DNA of 64,000 nucleotides from Ramlibacter rhizophilus (GTDB taxonomy: Bacteria; Pseudomonadota; Gammaproteobacteria; Burkholderiales; Burkholderiaceae_C), in assembly GCF_004681965.1 (NCBI RefSeq), contig NZ_SMLL01000007.1, forward strand, positions 186,001 through 250,000, in the 5' to 3' direction. A program made the translations under genes and the position numbers. Below, piece after piece: positions 10,407 through 21,713 of the stretch. Numbering within the stretch: position 1 is the stretch's first letter; every line of letters starts with the position of its first letter. The notes beneath the pieces are model-generated. The model was not told where the DNA came from and made no database searches. It worked only from the letters and a program-made list of their open reading frames with translations.

Positions 10407-10805
10407 TCAGCGGCGCGCGCCGAAGATCAGCGCCAGCGCCTGCTGGAACTGCTGCACCGCCTCGGCGTTGCCGGCCGTGGGCGTCTTGCCGCCCAGGCGG
10501 GTGTACTCGGCCTCGGTGAGCAGCCACACCTCGTGCACCAGGCCCAGACCGTCGCGCCGGTACACCACCGGCGTTTCCTTGCCGGCGAGCTGGCCGGAGA
10601 GCACCAGCATGTTGCGTGTGTCGCGGATGCGCGCGCCCGGCGACAGGCGCGCGGGCTGGCCGTCCAGCGTGCCCTCGGGTGGCTGGGTGATGACGAGGCG
10701 CCCGGGCACCACGTCGCGCGGGGCTTCGCGGGTGAGGGTCTGGGCGGAGGCCGCGGCGGCGGCGAGGGCGAGGGTGGCGAGGGCGGTCTTGATCCAGCGG
10801 TTCAT
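10407..10805 (-). CDS. Small exported protein of unknown function upstream of miaB
   Basis: This 132-residue protein starts MNRWIK, followed by an Ala/Leu-rich hydrophobic stretch ending ASAQT, a good Sec signal peptide with likely cleavage near residue 21. The mature part is small, with beta-rich phrases such as [10 protein letters not shown] and TPVVYRRD, and a helical tail. I recognise no catalytic motif. It ends 11 bp before the miaB start and is probably cotranscribed with it. A periplasmic location is inferred; no function is proposed. Confidence 0.75.
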   Translation of the reverse strand: MNRWIKTALATLALAAAAASAQTLTREAPRDVVPGRLVITQPPEGTLDGQPARLSPGARIRDTRNMLVLSGQLAGKETPVVYRRDGLGLVHEVWLLTEAEYTRLGGKTPTAGNAEAVQQFQQALALIFGARR

Positions 10806-10835
10806 GGTGTTGATCCAGAGGCTGAAGGGAAACGG

Positions 10836-10863
10836 AAAAAGGGCCCTGCGGAGGCAGAGCCCT
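10836..10863 (-). terminator. Rho-independent terminator of the RTX/VCBS gene
   Basis: Read on the minus strand, AGGGCTCTGC, a CTCC loop and GCAGGGCCCT form a strong hairpin with one mismatch, followed by a run of five T. It lies 26 bp past the stop of the giant secreted-protein gene and just before the small exported protein gene. This separates the two transcription units. Confidence 0.82.
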
Positions 10864-10888
10864 GGGGGGCCTGAGGCGCGGCGGGAGT

Positions 10889-13800
10889 TTAACCGGCGCC
10901 GCCCGACATCACCCGGATGTTGTCGACGCCCAGCTCCCCGTTCAGGGCGCCGAAATCCGCAAGCAGGGTTGAGGTGCTGGTGCCGGCATCGAAGAAGTAC
11001 AGCTGGGACAGATACGAGCTTCCCTCCTGCACGAACAGGAACTGGTCGCTGGCCGCGCTGAAGGTGGACAAGTCCTCGGCGGTGTCCAGCGATGTCAACA
11101 GGTAGTCGAGCGGATCCAGGCCACTGAACAGCGGTGTCTTCGTTTTCACGAAGATCAAGTCCTGTTGCGCATCGAAGTTCAGCAGCAGGCTGCTCGAGGT
11201 ACCCGGCGCGTCCAGGCCGATCATTTCGGCGGCTGCGCCGAGCGCGAGGGTGTTGCTGCCTCCCTCGATCCGGATACTGACGTCCTCGCCCGCCGGCGCC
11301 TGCGAGGTGTCGATCCAGTTGTTGCCGCCCGACTCGCGGATGACGGCGAACGTGCTCGCGATCAGGATGTCGTCGCCCGCGCCGCCGTCCAGGTAGGACG
11401 CGATCCGACCGTCGGCGCCCATCGTCTGCACCAGGATGTCGTTGCCGGCCCCGCCCAAAAGCTCGATCGCCGGGGCGGCGAGGTAGTCGTCGCCGTCGCC
11501 GCCGTCCTGCGTGCTGGCGGACGGGTCCCCGACCAGCAAGACGTCGTTGCCGTCGGTGCCCAGCACCGTGGAATCGACCGGCTGCGGCACCAGCACGCCG
11601 CTGCCGTCGTCATCGATCCTGATGCGGACTTCGTGCGCGTCACCGTTCTGCGTGTGCACGGTGAAGCTGCGCGTCACGTCCGATTCGGACGGCACGGCCC
11701 AGGCCTCGAGCGAATAGGTCCACTGTCCCAGCTCGTCGATGCTGAACGACTCGCCCGCCTGCCCGGCGGTCTGCGCCTGGAAGCGCAGCAGTGTGTCCTG
11801 CAAGGGCGCGAAGGCAACGAGATGCCCGGACGTCCGCATCACGGGCGCGCTGCCGTCCTCCGGAATGGGCATGTCGGCCCGCGTGAGATAGCGATCGTCC
11901 AGGCCGCCGATCAGGGTGGGATCGGCGCTGCCGCCGATCTCCACCACGATCGCCTGCGAGGCGCTGCCGTCCAGCGAGTGCACGACCAGTTGGTCCTGCA
12001 CGTACTCGCCCTCGGCGAGGGCCTGCACCAGTGCCGAACCATTGGCCAGCTGATACTGCCAGGCACCGGTGGCGCGGTCGAAGCTGAAGCGGCCGTAGGT
12101 GCCTTGCAGCTCGCTGCTCGACGGGTCCTGGAAGCTGTCGTCGCCGCCGTCCAGGTCGGCGATGGTCAGGTCGCCCGTGGCGCTCGTCGTGCCGTCTTCC
12201 ATTACCCAACCGCGGCGATCGCCGCCGATCACCGCGGGCTCGTCCGCGCCGGAGATGGTGACGCGGAGGGTCTGCGCCGTGCCGTCGAGCGCATGCACCA
12301 CCAGCGTGTCCACGACCTGCTCGCCCGTGCGCAGGGCGTCCGTTGCGCTGGCTGCGTTGTCCAGCGCGTACATCCAGCCGCCGGTCGCCCGGTCGAAAGT
12401 GAACGCGCCGTAGGCCGTGACGAGATCTTCTGCCGCGGGCGCGGCGAAGGCTGGCGCGCCGCTGGTCGGCAAGGCGAGTCGGCCGATGGCGAAGGCGTTG
12501 CCACCTTCCTCCACGTTGGCGACGGACTCGCGTGTGAGCACGATGTGCCCGGCCGTGGGCGCGTGCTCGACGGCGTCGAAGACCGCCAGTTCAAGGGGCT
12601 TCGCCTCGCCGGGCGCCACGTACCCCAGGAGCACGCGGCCGTCGTCCATCGTGGCCAGGACCAGCCTTGCTTCGGTGCTGGGGACCAGCCCACTGAGGAC
12701 CTCCGCGACCGTGCCGGAGAGCACGCTGTCCGCCGGCAGCCTGCCGTCCGCGGTCGGCGCGGCCAGGCCACGGAAGAGCGTGGTGTCGATCATCACCACG
12801 TCCTGGGAGGGATCGAAGCCGGAGACCAGGTTCAGGGCGTCCGCCGAGGCGAACAGCACCGTGTCCGAACCCGTGCCCAGGTTCATGGTGTTCACACCAC
12901 GGCCGCCATCCAGCAAGGCGTAGCCGGCGACCGGAGCGCCCATCATGCTAGCCAGCTGCGGACGGAAGTGATCGTCGCCGTCGCCGCCGCGCAGCACGTC
13001 GGTTCCGCTGCCCTTCTCGAGCGCGTCGTCGCCGTCGCCGCCCTCCAGCCAGTCGTTGCCTTCCTCGCCGCGCAACACGTCGTTGCCGGCGCCCCCGTAC
13101 AGCCGGTCGTCGCCTTCGCCCCCGAGGAGGCGGTCGTTGCCGTCGCCGCCGGATAGCAGGTCCTTGCCGGCGCCGCCATTCAGCTCGTCGTGCCCGAAGC
13201 CGCCGAACAGCGAGTCGTCGCCTTCCTCGCCGAACAGCAGGTCGTTGCCGCCGCCCCCGAACAGCCGGTCGTTGCCGAGGCCGCCGGCGAGGTAGTCGTC
13301 ACGCCCCGTCCCCGTGTACTCGACGCTGCCGGTGTCGCTGTCATCCGAGTCCAGCGTGCCGCCGTCGCCGAACAGCACGTCGTCGCCTTCCCCGCCGTTG
13401 AGCGAGTCGGCACCGTCGCCCCCGATCAACCGGTCGTGGCCCTCGCCACCGAGGACCTGGTCATTGCCGCTGCGGGCGTCCACGTGGTCGTCGCCTGCGA
13501 AGGTCTCGATGAAGTCGTCCCCCGCGGTGCCGTACAGGTCCGGCGAAGCGAGCGCCGGGATCGTCACGACCAGCGTGACCGGCTGACCATCCGCGGTGAA
13601 CACGACCAGGCGATCCTGCAGGGGCGTCGTTCGGTCCAGCGCGTCCAGCGTCGCGGCATCGGCTTCGTAGGTCCAGCTGCCCGTGGAGCTCACCTGGAAC
13701 CGCCCCCAACCCCGGTCGCCGAACACGCCGGTCTCGCCCGGTGCAGGCTGCGGAACCAGGATGGCGACCGGCCCGCCGTCGAGGTCCAGCAACTCCAGTT

Positions 13801-16800
13801 GTCCGCCCACGCGCAGCAGCCCGGGCACGCCGTCCACCGCGTCCAGCAGCGTGAGCCGGGTTTCGAGCTGCCCGTCGATCACCGCGTTGGCGTCGCGCCC
13901 GTGGATCATCACGGTGATGTCCGTGAAGGTGACGCCGTCGTAGGCGTAAACGCGCAGCGTTTCCTGGTGGATATCGCCGGTGTTCAGCGACTGCACCAGC
14001 GCCTTCAGCTCGGGGGCGTCGTTGAGGTCGAACCGCCAGCTGCCGTCTCCGAAGAAGCGCCAGCCGGGTGGAAGACCGAATCCTTCGACGTAGAACGCGT
14101 CTACGCCATCCGGCGGCACAAGGCCGGTGAGCCCCAGCTGCCCGGCGGCAGCGCTCTCGCGGCCGTCCTCGAACAGGATCGCGCCCGTGGTGCCGGTGAT
14201 GCGGGGAGCGGGGCTTTCGATGGTGACGGTGAGGGTCGCGCTCGCCGTGCCATCGAGCGACACCACCTCCAGCGTATCGACCAGCGGTGCGCCGGGCGGG
14301 GGCGCGACGCCGCCCATCCAGTCGGGGCGCAGGGTGTAGGTCCAGTCGTTCCCGTCGAGCGTGAACTCGCCATAGGCGCCGATGAGGGAGGCACCGTCGG
14401 CGAGGCGCACGAAGGCCTCGCCGGTGTCCACGTCGGTGACAAGGAGGTGTCCGCCGGTGGCGAGGATGTCGTCGCCGTCGATCAATCTGCCGGTGCGCCC
14501 CTCGGAGTCGATGCTGGCTGCGTCATTCTGGCCGTGGATGATGGCGGTGAGCACCTGGCTGGTCTGCCCATCGCGGGAGGTGATGGCGCCCGTGTCCTCC
14601 AGAGTCTTTCCGGCGCCGAGTGCCTGGACCGCCGCCTGGGCGGCAGGATCCGCAGACGGCACGTAGGTCCAGGAGAAGTATCCGTCCTCGAGCGGAGCCA
14701 GTTCGAAGGAGCCGTACGCCGCGTTGATGAACAGGGCGGCGGAGATGCCGCTTTCTTCCGCGTCGGGGTCGTCGAACGAGGAAACCCCGGCGGGCAAGTC
14801 GCTGTCGTCCTCCCAGAGATCCACGATCGACGGTCCGCTGAACACCGCCAGGTCGTTCCCGCCCTCGATATCCACGGCGAGCGCGACCGTTCGCGATCCA
14901 TCGAAGGACGTCACGTCCAGCGAGTCGCGCACCTGATCCCCGCCGCGCAGGGCCTGGGCCCGCTCGTCCAGCACGTAGGTCCAGTTGCCATCGGCGTCGA
15001 AGGTGAAGCTGCCCCAGTCACCCTGGAGTCCCAACGGGACCTGGAAGCTCGATTCGCCCACGTCCAGGTCGATGATCGACAGCTGGCCGCTCAAGGCCTG
15101 TGGGTCGTCTTCGGCGAGGACCAGCCCCGTCGGCACCACGATGACCGGAACGTCGTTCTCGCCGTGAATCGTGATCTCCACGATGGCGGAGACGCCGCGT
15201 GTGTCGGACTCCACCTCGAAGGAGTCGGACCGCGTCTCGCCCGCACCCAGCGCGTCCAGGGTCTCGCCCGGCGTGAGGGTGTAGGTCCAGGCGCCCGAGT
15301 CGGCGTCGAAGGTGAACGTGCCCCAGGTACCCGGCAGTGTGCCGTCCGTGACGAAGCGCGCGGTCCCTCCGGCATCGGGGTCGGTGATCGTCAGCTGGCC
15401 GGAAGCGGAGGGCGAGGTGTCCTCGTACACCTCGGCGCCGGGCCGGCTCGGCGTGATGACCGGCCGGCTGTCGGCGCCATCGATGGTGATCACGATGTCC
15501 TGGGCGCTGCCGTCCATGGACAGGAGCGTGAACGTGTCGGTGGCCACGGCGCCCGCGGGCAGGCTGCGCACGAGGTCGGGATCCATGAAGTAGGTCCAGC
15601 CGCCCTTGATGTTCAGGTGCAGGCTGCCGTAGGTGCCCTGCAGGTCCGTTTCGAGCGTGGCACCGTCCGAGAAGAGCAGCAATCGGGCCTGCCCCGAGTC
15701 CGGATCGATCACCTTGATGTTCCCCGAGGCGCGGGACTCCTCGCCCCCTTCGGCGAGGCGCGCCTCGAACACGCCGCTGAAGCTGGCCGGATCGTCGCTG
15801 CCGCGGATGGTGATCGTGACCGCGCGGCCGCCCACCTCGAAGACGTCGCTCAATGCCGCGGCGGCCGCGGTCAAGCCGTCCACGTCGGGATGCGTGTTGT
15901 TCAGCGTGTAGGTCCATTGCAGCGCCGAGGTGCCCGTCGCGCTCGCCCACGCGAAGCTCACGCTGCCGTAGGCCGTGGCGATCGGGTCGGGCGGGCTGGC
16001 CAGCCCGGCCACGAGCACCACGCCGGTGGCGACCTGGCTGGTGCCGTCCTCCTCCCGGCCGTCCTCGGTCACCACGCCCGCGGTGATTTCCGTGACCGGG
16101 CTGCCGGCGCCGTGGACCATGACGGAGAGCACCTGTGTCGCGCTGCCGTCGTAGGAGGTGATGGCGAGGGTGTCGACATCCGCGTCGCCGTCGAACAGCG
16201 CCAGCAGGTCGGCGGCGCCCGGGTCGAGGGTGTAGGTCCAGGTGCCCGCTTCGCGATTCAGGTCGAAGGTGCCGTAGCGGCCTGGAATGCTTCCGGTTTG
16301 CGCAATGATGCTGTGGCCGAAGTCCGGGTCAGCGACGAGCAGGGTGCCGCCGGTCGTGTGCCGCGCGGGGTCGCCCTCGTGGACCTCGCCCGCGTAGATC
16401 CCGGCCGGGTCGAAGTGCGCGGCGTCGTCGGCGCCGGTGATGTTGACGGTGAAGTCCTCGAACGCGGTGCCGTCCAGGGATTGCATGCGCGCGATGTCGG
16501 TGACCCTGTCCGTGGATGTCAAGCCGAGCCAGTTGTCGCTGAGTGTGTATGACCAGCTGCCGCCAGGGTTCTTGCCGTCACCGTTGTTGAAGGTGAAGCT
16601 GCCCCAGCGCCCGAGGACGGTGATGGGCTGCGTGGGATCGACTGCCGGCGGCGGCGGGGGGTCGCGGGGCGGTGGAAGGCTGCCGTCGTCGTCGGCGAGG
16701 GGCTCGACGGCGGATTCGAACGTTGTTCCACCGCCCGGATCCCTTCCGCCGCCTCCGTCGGGCGGCAAGGCGTGTACCAGGTAGCTCTCGCCCTTGTCCA

Positions 16801-18292
16801 CGTCGTGGACGGTAAAGCCGCCTGACACCGTGAGCGCATCGGGGCCGGCCTGTCTCGAGGTGTCGGCGTCGATCGTGGCGATGTCGTTCACGCCGGTGAC
16901 GGTCACCGACACGAGCGCTGACGCCGTGCCGTCGTGCGAGCTCAGCTCGAGCCTCTCCACCACCGTGGCGCCCCGGCCCAGAACCTGGGCACGGGCGTTG
17001 TCCAGCTCGTACCGCCAGCTCCCCGAGCCGGCATCGAAGGAGAAGCTGCCGAACTGCGTGGCGGCCGTCCACGATGCGATGCGGTTCTCACCCTCGTCCG
17101 GGTCTGTGACCGTGAGCACGCCCTCGGCTGCCTGCATGCCGTCCTCCGCCACGCTGCCTTCGGAAAGGCCCTCGATGGTCGCATCGTCATTGGCGCCGGT
17201 GACCGTCACCACGACCTGGGCCTCACCGCCACCGAGATCGGTGCGCACGGTCATCGTGTCCGAGACCGTCTGGTCCGCGCGCAAGCTGTCCGCGCGCGTG
17301 TTGTCCACCTGGTAGGTCCAGGTGCCGGTGAGGACATCGAAGGTGAACGAGCCCCAGTCCTGGGTCATCTCGGTCGGCTGGATGAACTGCACCGCACCGT
17401 CCGCCCAGGAGGCGGCCACGTTGCCCGAGGCCATGCTGGCGGCCGCATCGTCTTCCCTCACCTTCCCGAGCAGCGTGCCGCTGATCACCACCGGTTCGTC
17501 CTGGCCCTGGATCTCGATGCGCAGCGTGAACGACGTGCCATCGACGGAAAGCACCGTGATGTCGTCATGCACCGTCTGCCCGGTGCGCAGCGCCTGCACG
17601 TAGGGGTTGCCCTCGCTGCGCAGCACGTAAGTCCAGGCGCCTCCCGGGCTCAAGCTGAAAGTGCCGTAGTCGGTCTTGAACTCGGAGACGGGAACGAAGT
17701 TCTCCTCGTGGGGGCCGTCTTCGTCGTGGATCGTGAGCTGGCCTTCGAGGATGGATGTCTCGCCGTCTTCGGTCAGCGGCGCGGGAAGCGCTTCCTGCCC
17801 GATGATGGCCGAGCGGTTGATCCTGAGGGTCTCGCCGGTCAGCGTGAAGGTGACGGTGGTCCAGGCGAGGGGCTTGTCGGATGTGTTCAGCGAGACCGCG
17901 TACGCGAACGAGACGGAGATCTCCTCGCCGTCCTCGAGTTCGCTGATGTTGCTGGCCCCGAGGCGTGCCAGGGAGTACGAGATGTCCAGTTCGATGCGGG
18001 CAACGCCATCCGCGCCGGTGACGATCCGCATGCGGTCGCCGGAGGTGAGCGTTTCCCAGTTGCTGGTGATCGCCGTGCCCTTCAGGTCATCGGTGCGCAA
18101 CTGCCCGGCCGTGCTGGGGTCGTCGCCGCTGGCGTCGTCGATGGAGTAGAGGGTTACCAGTTCGCCGTCGTTCGCCAGGACGTCCAGCGTGATGATGTTG
18201 GTGCTGGTGAGTTCGAGCAGCTCCGATTCGGTGAACTCGAACACGTCGGCCGAGGTGTAGGTGTCGAGACCGGACTTGGGTTTGAAAAGCAT
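10889..18292 (-). CDS. Giant type I-secreted VCBS/RTX repeat protein (adhesin-like)
   Basis: This acidic, cysteine-poor secreted protein has 2467 residues. Residues 1-150 are cadherin-like ([10 protein letters not shown]). About 16 VCBS-like modules of 95-110 residues follow; most carry a WG/YGxFxFD...WxYxLD core and a closing VxVxGxxDxAxI strand. Thirteen modules precede and three follow a block of GGxGxDxLxGG calcium-binding nonapeptides at about residues 1585-1777. A second, degenerate RTX stretch lies near residues 2245-2320. The tail ends [14 protein letters not shown], resembling an uncleaved C-terminal type I secretion signal. Module 4 has a Gly- then Pro-rich insertion of about 45 residues. 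There is no N-terminal signal peptide. The exporter and adaptor genes lie upstream on the same strand. A role in adhesion or as a surface layer is inferred from architecture only; no enzymatic domain was found. Confidence 0.9.
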   Translation of the reverse strand: MLFKPKSGLDTYTSADVFEFTESELLELTSTNIITLDVLANDGELVTLYSIDDASGDDPSTAGQLRTDDLKGTAITSNWETLTSGDRMRIVTGADGVARIELDISYSLARLGASNISELEDGEEISVSFAYAVSLNTSDKPLAWTTVTFTLTGETLRINRSAIIGQEALPAPLTEDGETSILEGQLTIHDEDGPHEENFVPVSEFKTDYGTFSLSPGGAWTYVLRSEGNPYVQALRTGQTVHDDITVLSVDGTSFTLRIEIQGQDEPVVISGTLLGKVREDDAAASMASGNVAASWADGAVQFIQPTEMTQDWGSFTFDVLTGTWTYQVDNTRADSLRADQTVSDTMTVRTDLGGGEAQVVVTVTGANDDATIEGLSEGSVAEDGMQAAEGVLTVTDPDEGENRIASWTAATQFGSFSFDAGSGSWRYELDNARAQVLGRGATVVERLELSSHDGTASALVSVTVTGVNDIATIDADTSRQAGPDALTVSGGFTVHDVDKGESYLVHALPPDGGGGRDPGGGTTFESAVEPLADDDGSLPPPRDPPPPPAVDPTQPITVLGRWGSFTFNNGDGKNPGGSWSYTLSDNWLGLTSTDRVTDIARMQSLDGTAFEDFTVNITGADDAAHFDPAGIYAGEVHEGDPARHTTGGTLLVADPDFGHSIIAQTGSIPGRYGTFDLNREAGTWTYTLDPGAADLLALFDGDADVDTLAITSYDGSATQVLSVMVHGAGSPVTEITAGVVTEDGREEDGTSQVATGVVLVAGLASPPDPIATAYGSVSFAWASATGTSALQWTYTLNNTHPDVDGLTAAAAALSDVFEVGGRAVTITIRGSDDPASFSGVFEARLAEGGEESRASGNIKVIDPDSGQARLLLFSDGATLETDLQGTYGSLHLNIKGGWTYFMDPDLVRSLPAGAVATDTFTLLSMDGSAQDIVITIDGADSRPVITPSRPGAEVYEDTSPSASGQLTITDPDAGGTARFVTDGTLPGTWGTFTFDADSGAWTYTLTPGETLDALGAGETRSDSFEVESDTRGVSAIVEITIHGENDVPVIVVPTGLVLAEDDPQALSGQLSIIDLDVGESSFQVPLGLQGDWGSFTFDADGNWTYVLDERAQALRGGDQVRDSLDVTSFDGSRTVALAVDIEGGNDLAVFSGPSIVDLWEDDSDLPAGVSSFDDPDAEESGISAALFINAAYGSFELAPLEDGYFSWTYVPSADPAAQAAVQALGAGKTLEDTGAITSRDGQTSQVLTAIIHGQNDAASIDSEGRTGRLIDGDDILATGGHLLVTDVDTGEAFVRLADGASLIGAYGEFTLDGNDWTYTLRPDWMGGVAPPPGAPLVDTLEVVSLDGTASATLTVTIESPAPRITGTTGAILFEDGRESAAAGQLGLTGLVPPDGVDAFYVEGFGLPPGWRFFGDGSWRFDLNDAPELKALVQSLNTGDIHQETLRVYAYDGVTFTDITVMIHGRDANAVIDGQLETRLTLLDAVDGVPGLLRVGGQLELLDLDGGPVAILVPQPAPGETGVFGDRGWGRFQVSSTGSWTYEADAATLDALDRTTPLQDRLVVFTADGQPVTLVVTIPALASPDLYGTAGDDFIETFAGDDHVDARSGNDQVLGGEGHDRLIGGDGADSLNGGEGDDVLFGDGGTLDSDDSDTGSVEYTGTGRDDYLAGGLGNDRLFGGGGNDLLFGEEGDDSLFGGFGHDELNGGAGKDLLSGGDGNDRLLGGEGDDRLYGGAGNDVLRGEEGNDWLEGGDGDDALEKGSGTDVLRGGDGDDHFRPQLASMMGAPVAGYALLDGGRGVNTMNLGTGSDTVLFASADALNLVSGFDPSQDVVMIDTTLFRGLAAPTADGRLPADSVLSGTVAEVLSGLVPSTEARLVLATMDDGRVLLGYVAPGEAKPLELAVFDAVEHAPTAGHIVLTRESVANVEEGGNAFAIGRLALPTSGAPAFAAPAAEDLVTAYGAFTFDRATGGWMYALDNAASATDALRTGEQVVDTLVVHALDGTAQTLRVTISGADEPAVIGGDRRGWVMEDGTTSATGDLTIADLDGGDDSFQDPSSSELQGTYGRFSFDRATGAWQYQLANGSALVQALAEGEYVQDQLVVHSLDGSASQAIVVEIGGSADPTLIGGLDDRYLTRADMPIPEDGSAPVMRTSGHLVAFAPLQDTLLRFQAQTAGQAGESFSIDELGQWTYSLEAWAVPSESDVTRSFTVHTQNGDAHEVRIRIDDDGSGVLVPQPVDSTVLGTDGNDVLLVGDPSASTQDGGDGDDYLAAPAIELLGGAGNDILVQTMGADGRIASYLDGGAGDDILIASTFAVIRESGGNNWIDTSQAPAGEDVSIRIEGGSNTLALGAAAEMIGLDAPGTSSSLLLNFDAQQDLIFVKTKTPLFSGLDPLDYLLTSLDTAEDLSTFSAASDQFLFVQEGSSYLSQLYFFDAGTSTSTLLADFGALNGELGVDNIRVMSGGAG
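12960..13540 (-). repeat. RTX nonapeptide repeat block inside the giant gene
   Basis: The coding strand repeats 27-bp units encoding GGxGxDxLx-type nonapeptides, about 18 in a row. One interruption near 13300-13360 encodes a Ser/Asp-rich loop ([16 protein letters not shown]). Such blocks fold as calcium-bound beta rolls after export. The DNA repeats are diverged, so recent expansion is unlikely. Confidence 0.85.
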
Positions 18293-18458
18293 GGCGTCCT
18301 CCAGGGCACGGCCCCGTTGCGTGAGGTACTGCGTGTTGTGCTTTCACTCCCCTGCGCTTTCGGCGCCGGACCGGGCTGATCCGCCGCCATCCGCCGGACC
18401 CGGGCTCACTGGCACGAAATCGGCCGGAAAGCTGTTGATGAGCTGACGAAGTAACGCT

Positions 18459-18487
18459 GTTGTAGAGCAAAAAATGCTCATCCGCAA
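18459..18487 (-). promoter_or_regulatory. Candidate promoter with inverted repeat in the spacer, upstream of the giant gene
   Basis: On the minus strand TTGCGG and TACAAC are 17 bp apart, a modest sigma-70 match. The spacer contains a perfect inverted repeat GAGCA-AAAAA-TGCTC (18465-18479). The element lies about 165 bp upstream of the giant gene start. The flanking gap 18293-18657 between that gene and the hlyD-type gene holds no convincing ORF; its AT-rich patch is confined to this site. The inverted repeat could be an operator. Confidence 0.42.
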
Positions 18488-18657
18488 CATTTTGTTTTCA
18501 TCGCAGGGCCGGCCTTCGATTGCTGGCGACGATGCTGTGCGTGGCGGCTGGCGAAGAGGCGGTGACGGCTCAGGCGCTCGGCACGGCCGACCCCGGGCGA
18601 GCGTTCAGGCGAGCAGCATTCCCCTCGCGGATCGCGCGGGCGAGCTGGGTGATGAGC

Positions 18658-20001
18658 TCAGCGCTCCCGCCCCGCCCGGTTCAACAACAGCGTGACCGGC
18701 TCCACCAGGTACTGCAGCGGCGTGCGCTCCTCACCCTGGATGAAGACCTCCGCCGGCATGCCCGCCTGCAGCGTGAGTTGCCCCGCCTGACGCAGCGATG
18801 CCGCATCGGCCTCGACCAGCACCACGTAATAGGGCTGCTGCGTCTCCCGCTGCACCAGCCGGTCGGCCGAGACGTAGAACACCTGACCTTCCACCATGGG
18901 CGTGGTGAGGCTGTTGAAGGCGCTGAAGCGGATGTGCGCGCCCTGGCCCTGGCGCACGCGGCTGATGTCCTCGGGCCGGATCTGCGCCTCCACCACCAGG
19001 CGCGGGTCGGCCGGCACGATGTCGGCCACCGGCTCGCGCGGCGACACCACGGTACCCGGGCTGGTGAACCGCAGGTTCATGACCTCGCCGGCCGCGGGCG
19101 CGACGATCACCTGGCGGCGCGAGGCGTCGGCCGATTTGCGTAGCTCCTGCTGGATCTCCTGCAGGCGCACCAGGGCCACCTTGAGCTGGTCGCTGGACTG
19201 CTGGCGGTATTCGCTCTCCAGGCTTTTGATGCGCAGTTCGGTGTCCACCACCCGCTGCTCGGCGCGGGCCAGCTCGGAGCGGCGTTCTTCCAGCTTGACG
19301 CCGTAGTCGGCGACGCCGGATTCGAGCTGCGCGATGCGGGTGTCGGCGATGAAGCCTTCCTTGAGCAGCTGGCGGTTGCGATCGAGCTCGAAGGCCTGGT
19401 GCCCGAGCGCCTTGCCGGCTTGCGCGATCTGCGCCTTGAGGGACACGATCTCCTGCGTGATCTTCTCGCGCTGCGCCCGCAACAGCGTGATCTGCCCTTG
19501 CACGCTGTCGCGCCGGGCCACGAAGAGGCCGCGCTCCTTGGCCAGCTGCTCGGCCAGCCGCGCGTCCGCCTGCGCCGCCTGCAGGAGCCCGGCGGGGAAC
19601 ACCAGCGTGGGTGCGAAGGCCTGCTCGGCCTCGAAGCGCACGATGCCCGCCTGTTCGGCGAGCAGGCGGTAGGACAGGCGCGTGGCGTCGGCATCCACGG
19701 CCACGTCGCCCAGCACGATCAGCGGCTCACCCTGCGCCACGCGCTGGCCGTCACGCACCTTCACCTCGCGCACGATGCCGCCTTCGGCGTGCTGCACGGG
19801 GCGCCGGTCCAGGTCCACCTTCACGTGCGCCTGGGCCACGACCGCCGAAGCCAGTGGCGCCAGCGCCAGCCACGCGGCCACGGGCAGGAGTCCCAGCGCC
19901 AGCACCAGGAGGCCCGCCCGGGCGAGGCGGCGCGCATCGTCCAGATGTGCCTGGGCGTCGGGGGCCGGAGCCAACGCGGCGGAGAGCGGCATGCTGCTCA
20001 T
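18658..20001 (-). CDS. HlyD-family type I secretion periplasmic adaptor
   Basis: This membrane-fusion subunit links an inner-membrane ABC exporter to a TolC-type outer-membrane channel. The 447-residue protein has a short cytoplasmic N-terminus and one transmembrane helix at about residues 30-53. It then has a split lipoyl/barrel-sandwich domain (HVKVDLDRRPVQH and GGIVREVKV), long coiled-coil helices at about 130-290 rich in Glu, Arg and Gln, and a C-terminal beta domain. The ATG overlaps the stop of the ABC gene in an ATGA, so the two are translationally coupled. The cargo gene follows 365 bp downstream on the same strand. No TolC-type gene is next to it. Confidence 0.92.
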   Translation of the reverse strand: MSSMPLSAALAPAPDAQAHLDDARRLARAGLLVLALGLLPVAAWLALAPLASAVVAQAHVKVDLDRRPVQHAEGGIVREVKVRDGQRVAQGEPLIVLGDVAVDADATRLSYRLLAEQAGIVRFEAEQAFAPTLVFPAGLLQAAQADARLAEQLAKERGLFVARRDSVQGQITLLRAQREKITQEIVSLKAQIAQAGKALGHQAFELDRNRQLLKEGFIADTRIAQLESGVADYGVKLEERRSELARAEQRVVDTELRIKSLESEYRQQSSDQLKVALVRLQEIQQELRKSADASRRQVIVAPAAGEVMNLRFTSPGTVVSPREPVADIVPADPRLVVEAQIRPEDISRVRQGQGAHIRFSAFNSLTTPMVEGQVFYVSADRLVQRETQQPYYVVLVEADAASLRQAGQLTLQAGMPAEVFIQGEERTPLQYLVEPVTLLLNRAGRER

Positions 20002-21713
20002 GATGCTTTCTCCATCACCGCCACGGGCATGGCCACCACATTCGCACCGGGCGCCGCGCCGGCCGCCTTGGCCTGCATGGCCTTCATCACCTCGGCCACG
20101 CTGCCGTACTGCACCGGCTTGCCGGCCTCGATCACCAGCATCTTGTCCACGTGCTGCACGAGCGTCGTCCGGTGCGTGACCACCACCACCGTGACCTCAC
20201 CGCGCAGCGCCTTCAGGGCCTCGGCCAGGGCGGCTTCGCCCCCGCCGTCGAGGTTGGAATTGGGCTCGTCCAATATCAGCAGGCGCGGATCGCCGTACAG
20301 CGCCCGGGCCAGCGCGATGCGTTGCCGCTGCCCCGGCGAGAGCAGGGCGCTCTGCGGGTCTACCGGCGTGTCGTAGCCCTGGGGCAGGGACTGGATCATC
20401 TCGTGCACGCGCGCGCGCTGCGCCGCCTGCACCACCCGCGCCGGGTCGGCCGCGCCCAGCCGGGCGATGTTCTCGGCCACGGTGCCGGCGAAGAGCTCCA
20501 CATCCTGCGGCACGTAGCCGATCCACGGTCCCAATTGCTCGCGCGGCCACTCGGCAACGTCGAAGCCATCGAGCCGCACCACGCCGGCCGTGGGGGGCCA
20601 GATGCCGGTGAGCAGGCGCAGCAGCGTGGACTTGCCGGCACCGCTCGGCCCGACGACGGCCAGCGACTCGCCCTTGGCAAGCTGCAGCGACACACCCGCC
20701 AGCAGCAGCCGCTCGCCCCCCGGTGCGCGGTACACCAGTTGATGCGCCAGCAGCTCGCCCGTGGGCGCCGGCAGCTCCATGCGCGGCGCCTGCGCGGAGG
20801 CCGTCCCCAGCAGATCGGCCAGGCGCCGGAACGCGGCGCGCGCCTCGGCCAGGATCTTCCAGCTGCCCACCACCTGTTCCACCGGGGCCAGCGCGCGTCC
20901 AAGCAGGATGGTGCAGGCCACCGTGATGCCGGGCGAGGCCCGGTTCGTCACGACCAGCCAGGCGCCCACCGACAGCATCACGATCTGCACCGCCTGCCGC
21001 ACGGTGCGCGTGATGGCGGCCATGCCCACGGTCTTGCGCGCGGTGGGGCCCTGCAACGCGGTGACTTCGGCGCTCTTCTGGCGCCAGCGCTCGATGAGGG
21101 CGTCGGTCATGCCCAGGGTCTGCGCGATCTCGGCGTTGGCCAGCGAGCTCTCCAGGTAGCGCGTGGCGCCCGCGGCGGTCTTCTGCAGCGCCTCGATGTC
21201 GCGGCGAGTCAGCAGGTCGTTCACCAGCGCCAGCACCAGCATCAGCACCGCGGCGGCCAGGGCCGTCATGCCCAGGTAGGGATGCGCGAGCCAGATGATC
21301 GCCACGTAGATCAGCAGCCACGGCGCATCGAACACCGCCAGCAGGCCCTGCGCCGAGAACGCCGAGCGCAGGGCACCGATGTCGCGCAGCGCCTCGGGCG
21401 AAGCCCGCCCGTTGCGCCGCGCCGCCTGCGCCACGGTCAGCTTGGTGACCACAGGCGAGAGGCTGTCGGCCACGATGTTGCCGGCGACGCCCTGCAGGCG
21501 TGCGCGCACATAGTCCAGGGCCAGTAGCAGAACGAGGCCGATGACCGCACCCACGGCCAGCACCACCAGGGTGTCGAGGCTGCGGCTCACCAGCACCCGG
21601 TCGAACACCTGCAGCATGAAGATCGCGGGGACCAGCATCAGCAGGTTGATGAACAGGGAGAAGCCCGCCACGTGGCGCAGGGCCGGTGCCAGCAACTGGA
21701 TGAGGGAACGCAT
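19998..21713 (-). CDS. Type I secretion ABC exporter, PrtD type
   Basis: This ABC transporter half-molecule has 571 residues. A six-helix membrane domain occupies about 1-300, and the nucleotide-binding domain has Walker A GPSGAGKS at 355-362, the signature LSPGQRQR and Walker B LLILDEPN. It has no N-terminal C39 peptidase or peptidase-like domain, so it belongs to the PrtD/LapB-like exporters of non-cleaved C-terminal-signal substrates rather than to bacteriocin exporters. The start at 21713 is supported by GGAGAAG a few bases upstream; longer in-frame extensions to 21848 look non-coding. It is first in the exporter-adaptor-cargo series and is inferred to export the giant VCBS/RTX protein. 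Confidence 0.92.
   Translation of the reverse strand: MRSLIQLLAPALRHVAGFSLFINLLMLVPAIFMLQVFDRVLVSRSLDTLVVLAVGAVIGLVLLLALDYVRARLQGVAGNIVADSLSPVVTKLTVAQAARRNGRASPEALRDIGALRSAFSAQGLLAVFDAPWLLIYVAIIWLAHPYLGMTALAAAVLMLVLALVNDLLTRRDIEALQKTAAGATRYLESSLANAEIAQTLGMTDALIERWRQKSAEVTALQGPTARKTVGMAAITRTVRQAVQIVMLSVGAWLVVTNRASPGITVACTILLGRALAPVEQVVGSWKILAEARAAFRRLADLLGTASAQAPRMELPAPTGELLAHQLVYRAPGGERLLLAGVSLQLAKGESLAVVGPSGAGKSTLLRLLTGIWPPTAGVVRLDGFDVAEWPREQLGPWIGYVPQDVELFAGTVAENIARLGAADPARVVQAAQRARVHEMIQSLPQGYDTPVDPQSALLSPGQRQRIALARALYGDPRLLILDEPNSNLDGGGEAALAEALKALRGEVTVVVVTHRTTLVQHVDKMLVIEAGKPVQYGSVAEVMKAMQAKAAGAAPGANVVAMPVAVMEKAS

Noticed and set aside
12960-13540. Tandem 27-bp repeats as a CRISPR-like or satellite array
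   Set aside because: They encode RTX nonapeptides in frame and have no spacers.
11165-18379. Long plus-strand open frames (663, 1120 and 481 residues) opposite the giant secreted-protein gene
   Set aside because: They are Arg/His/Gly-rich antisense translations of a GC-rich repeat gene, have no ribosome-binding sites and match no domain. The minus-strand frame shows clear VCBS and RTX modules.
18520-19143. Possible plus-strand gene starting in the gap after the hlyD-type gene
   Set aside because: Most of it is antisense to the HlyD-type gene, with no ribosome-binding site and low-complexity composition.
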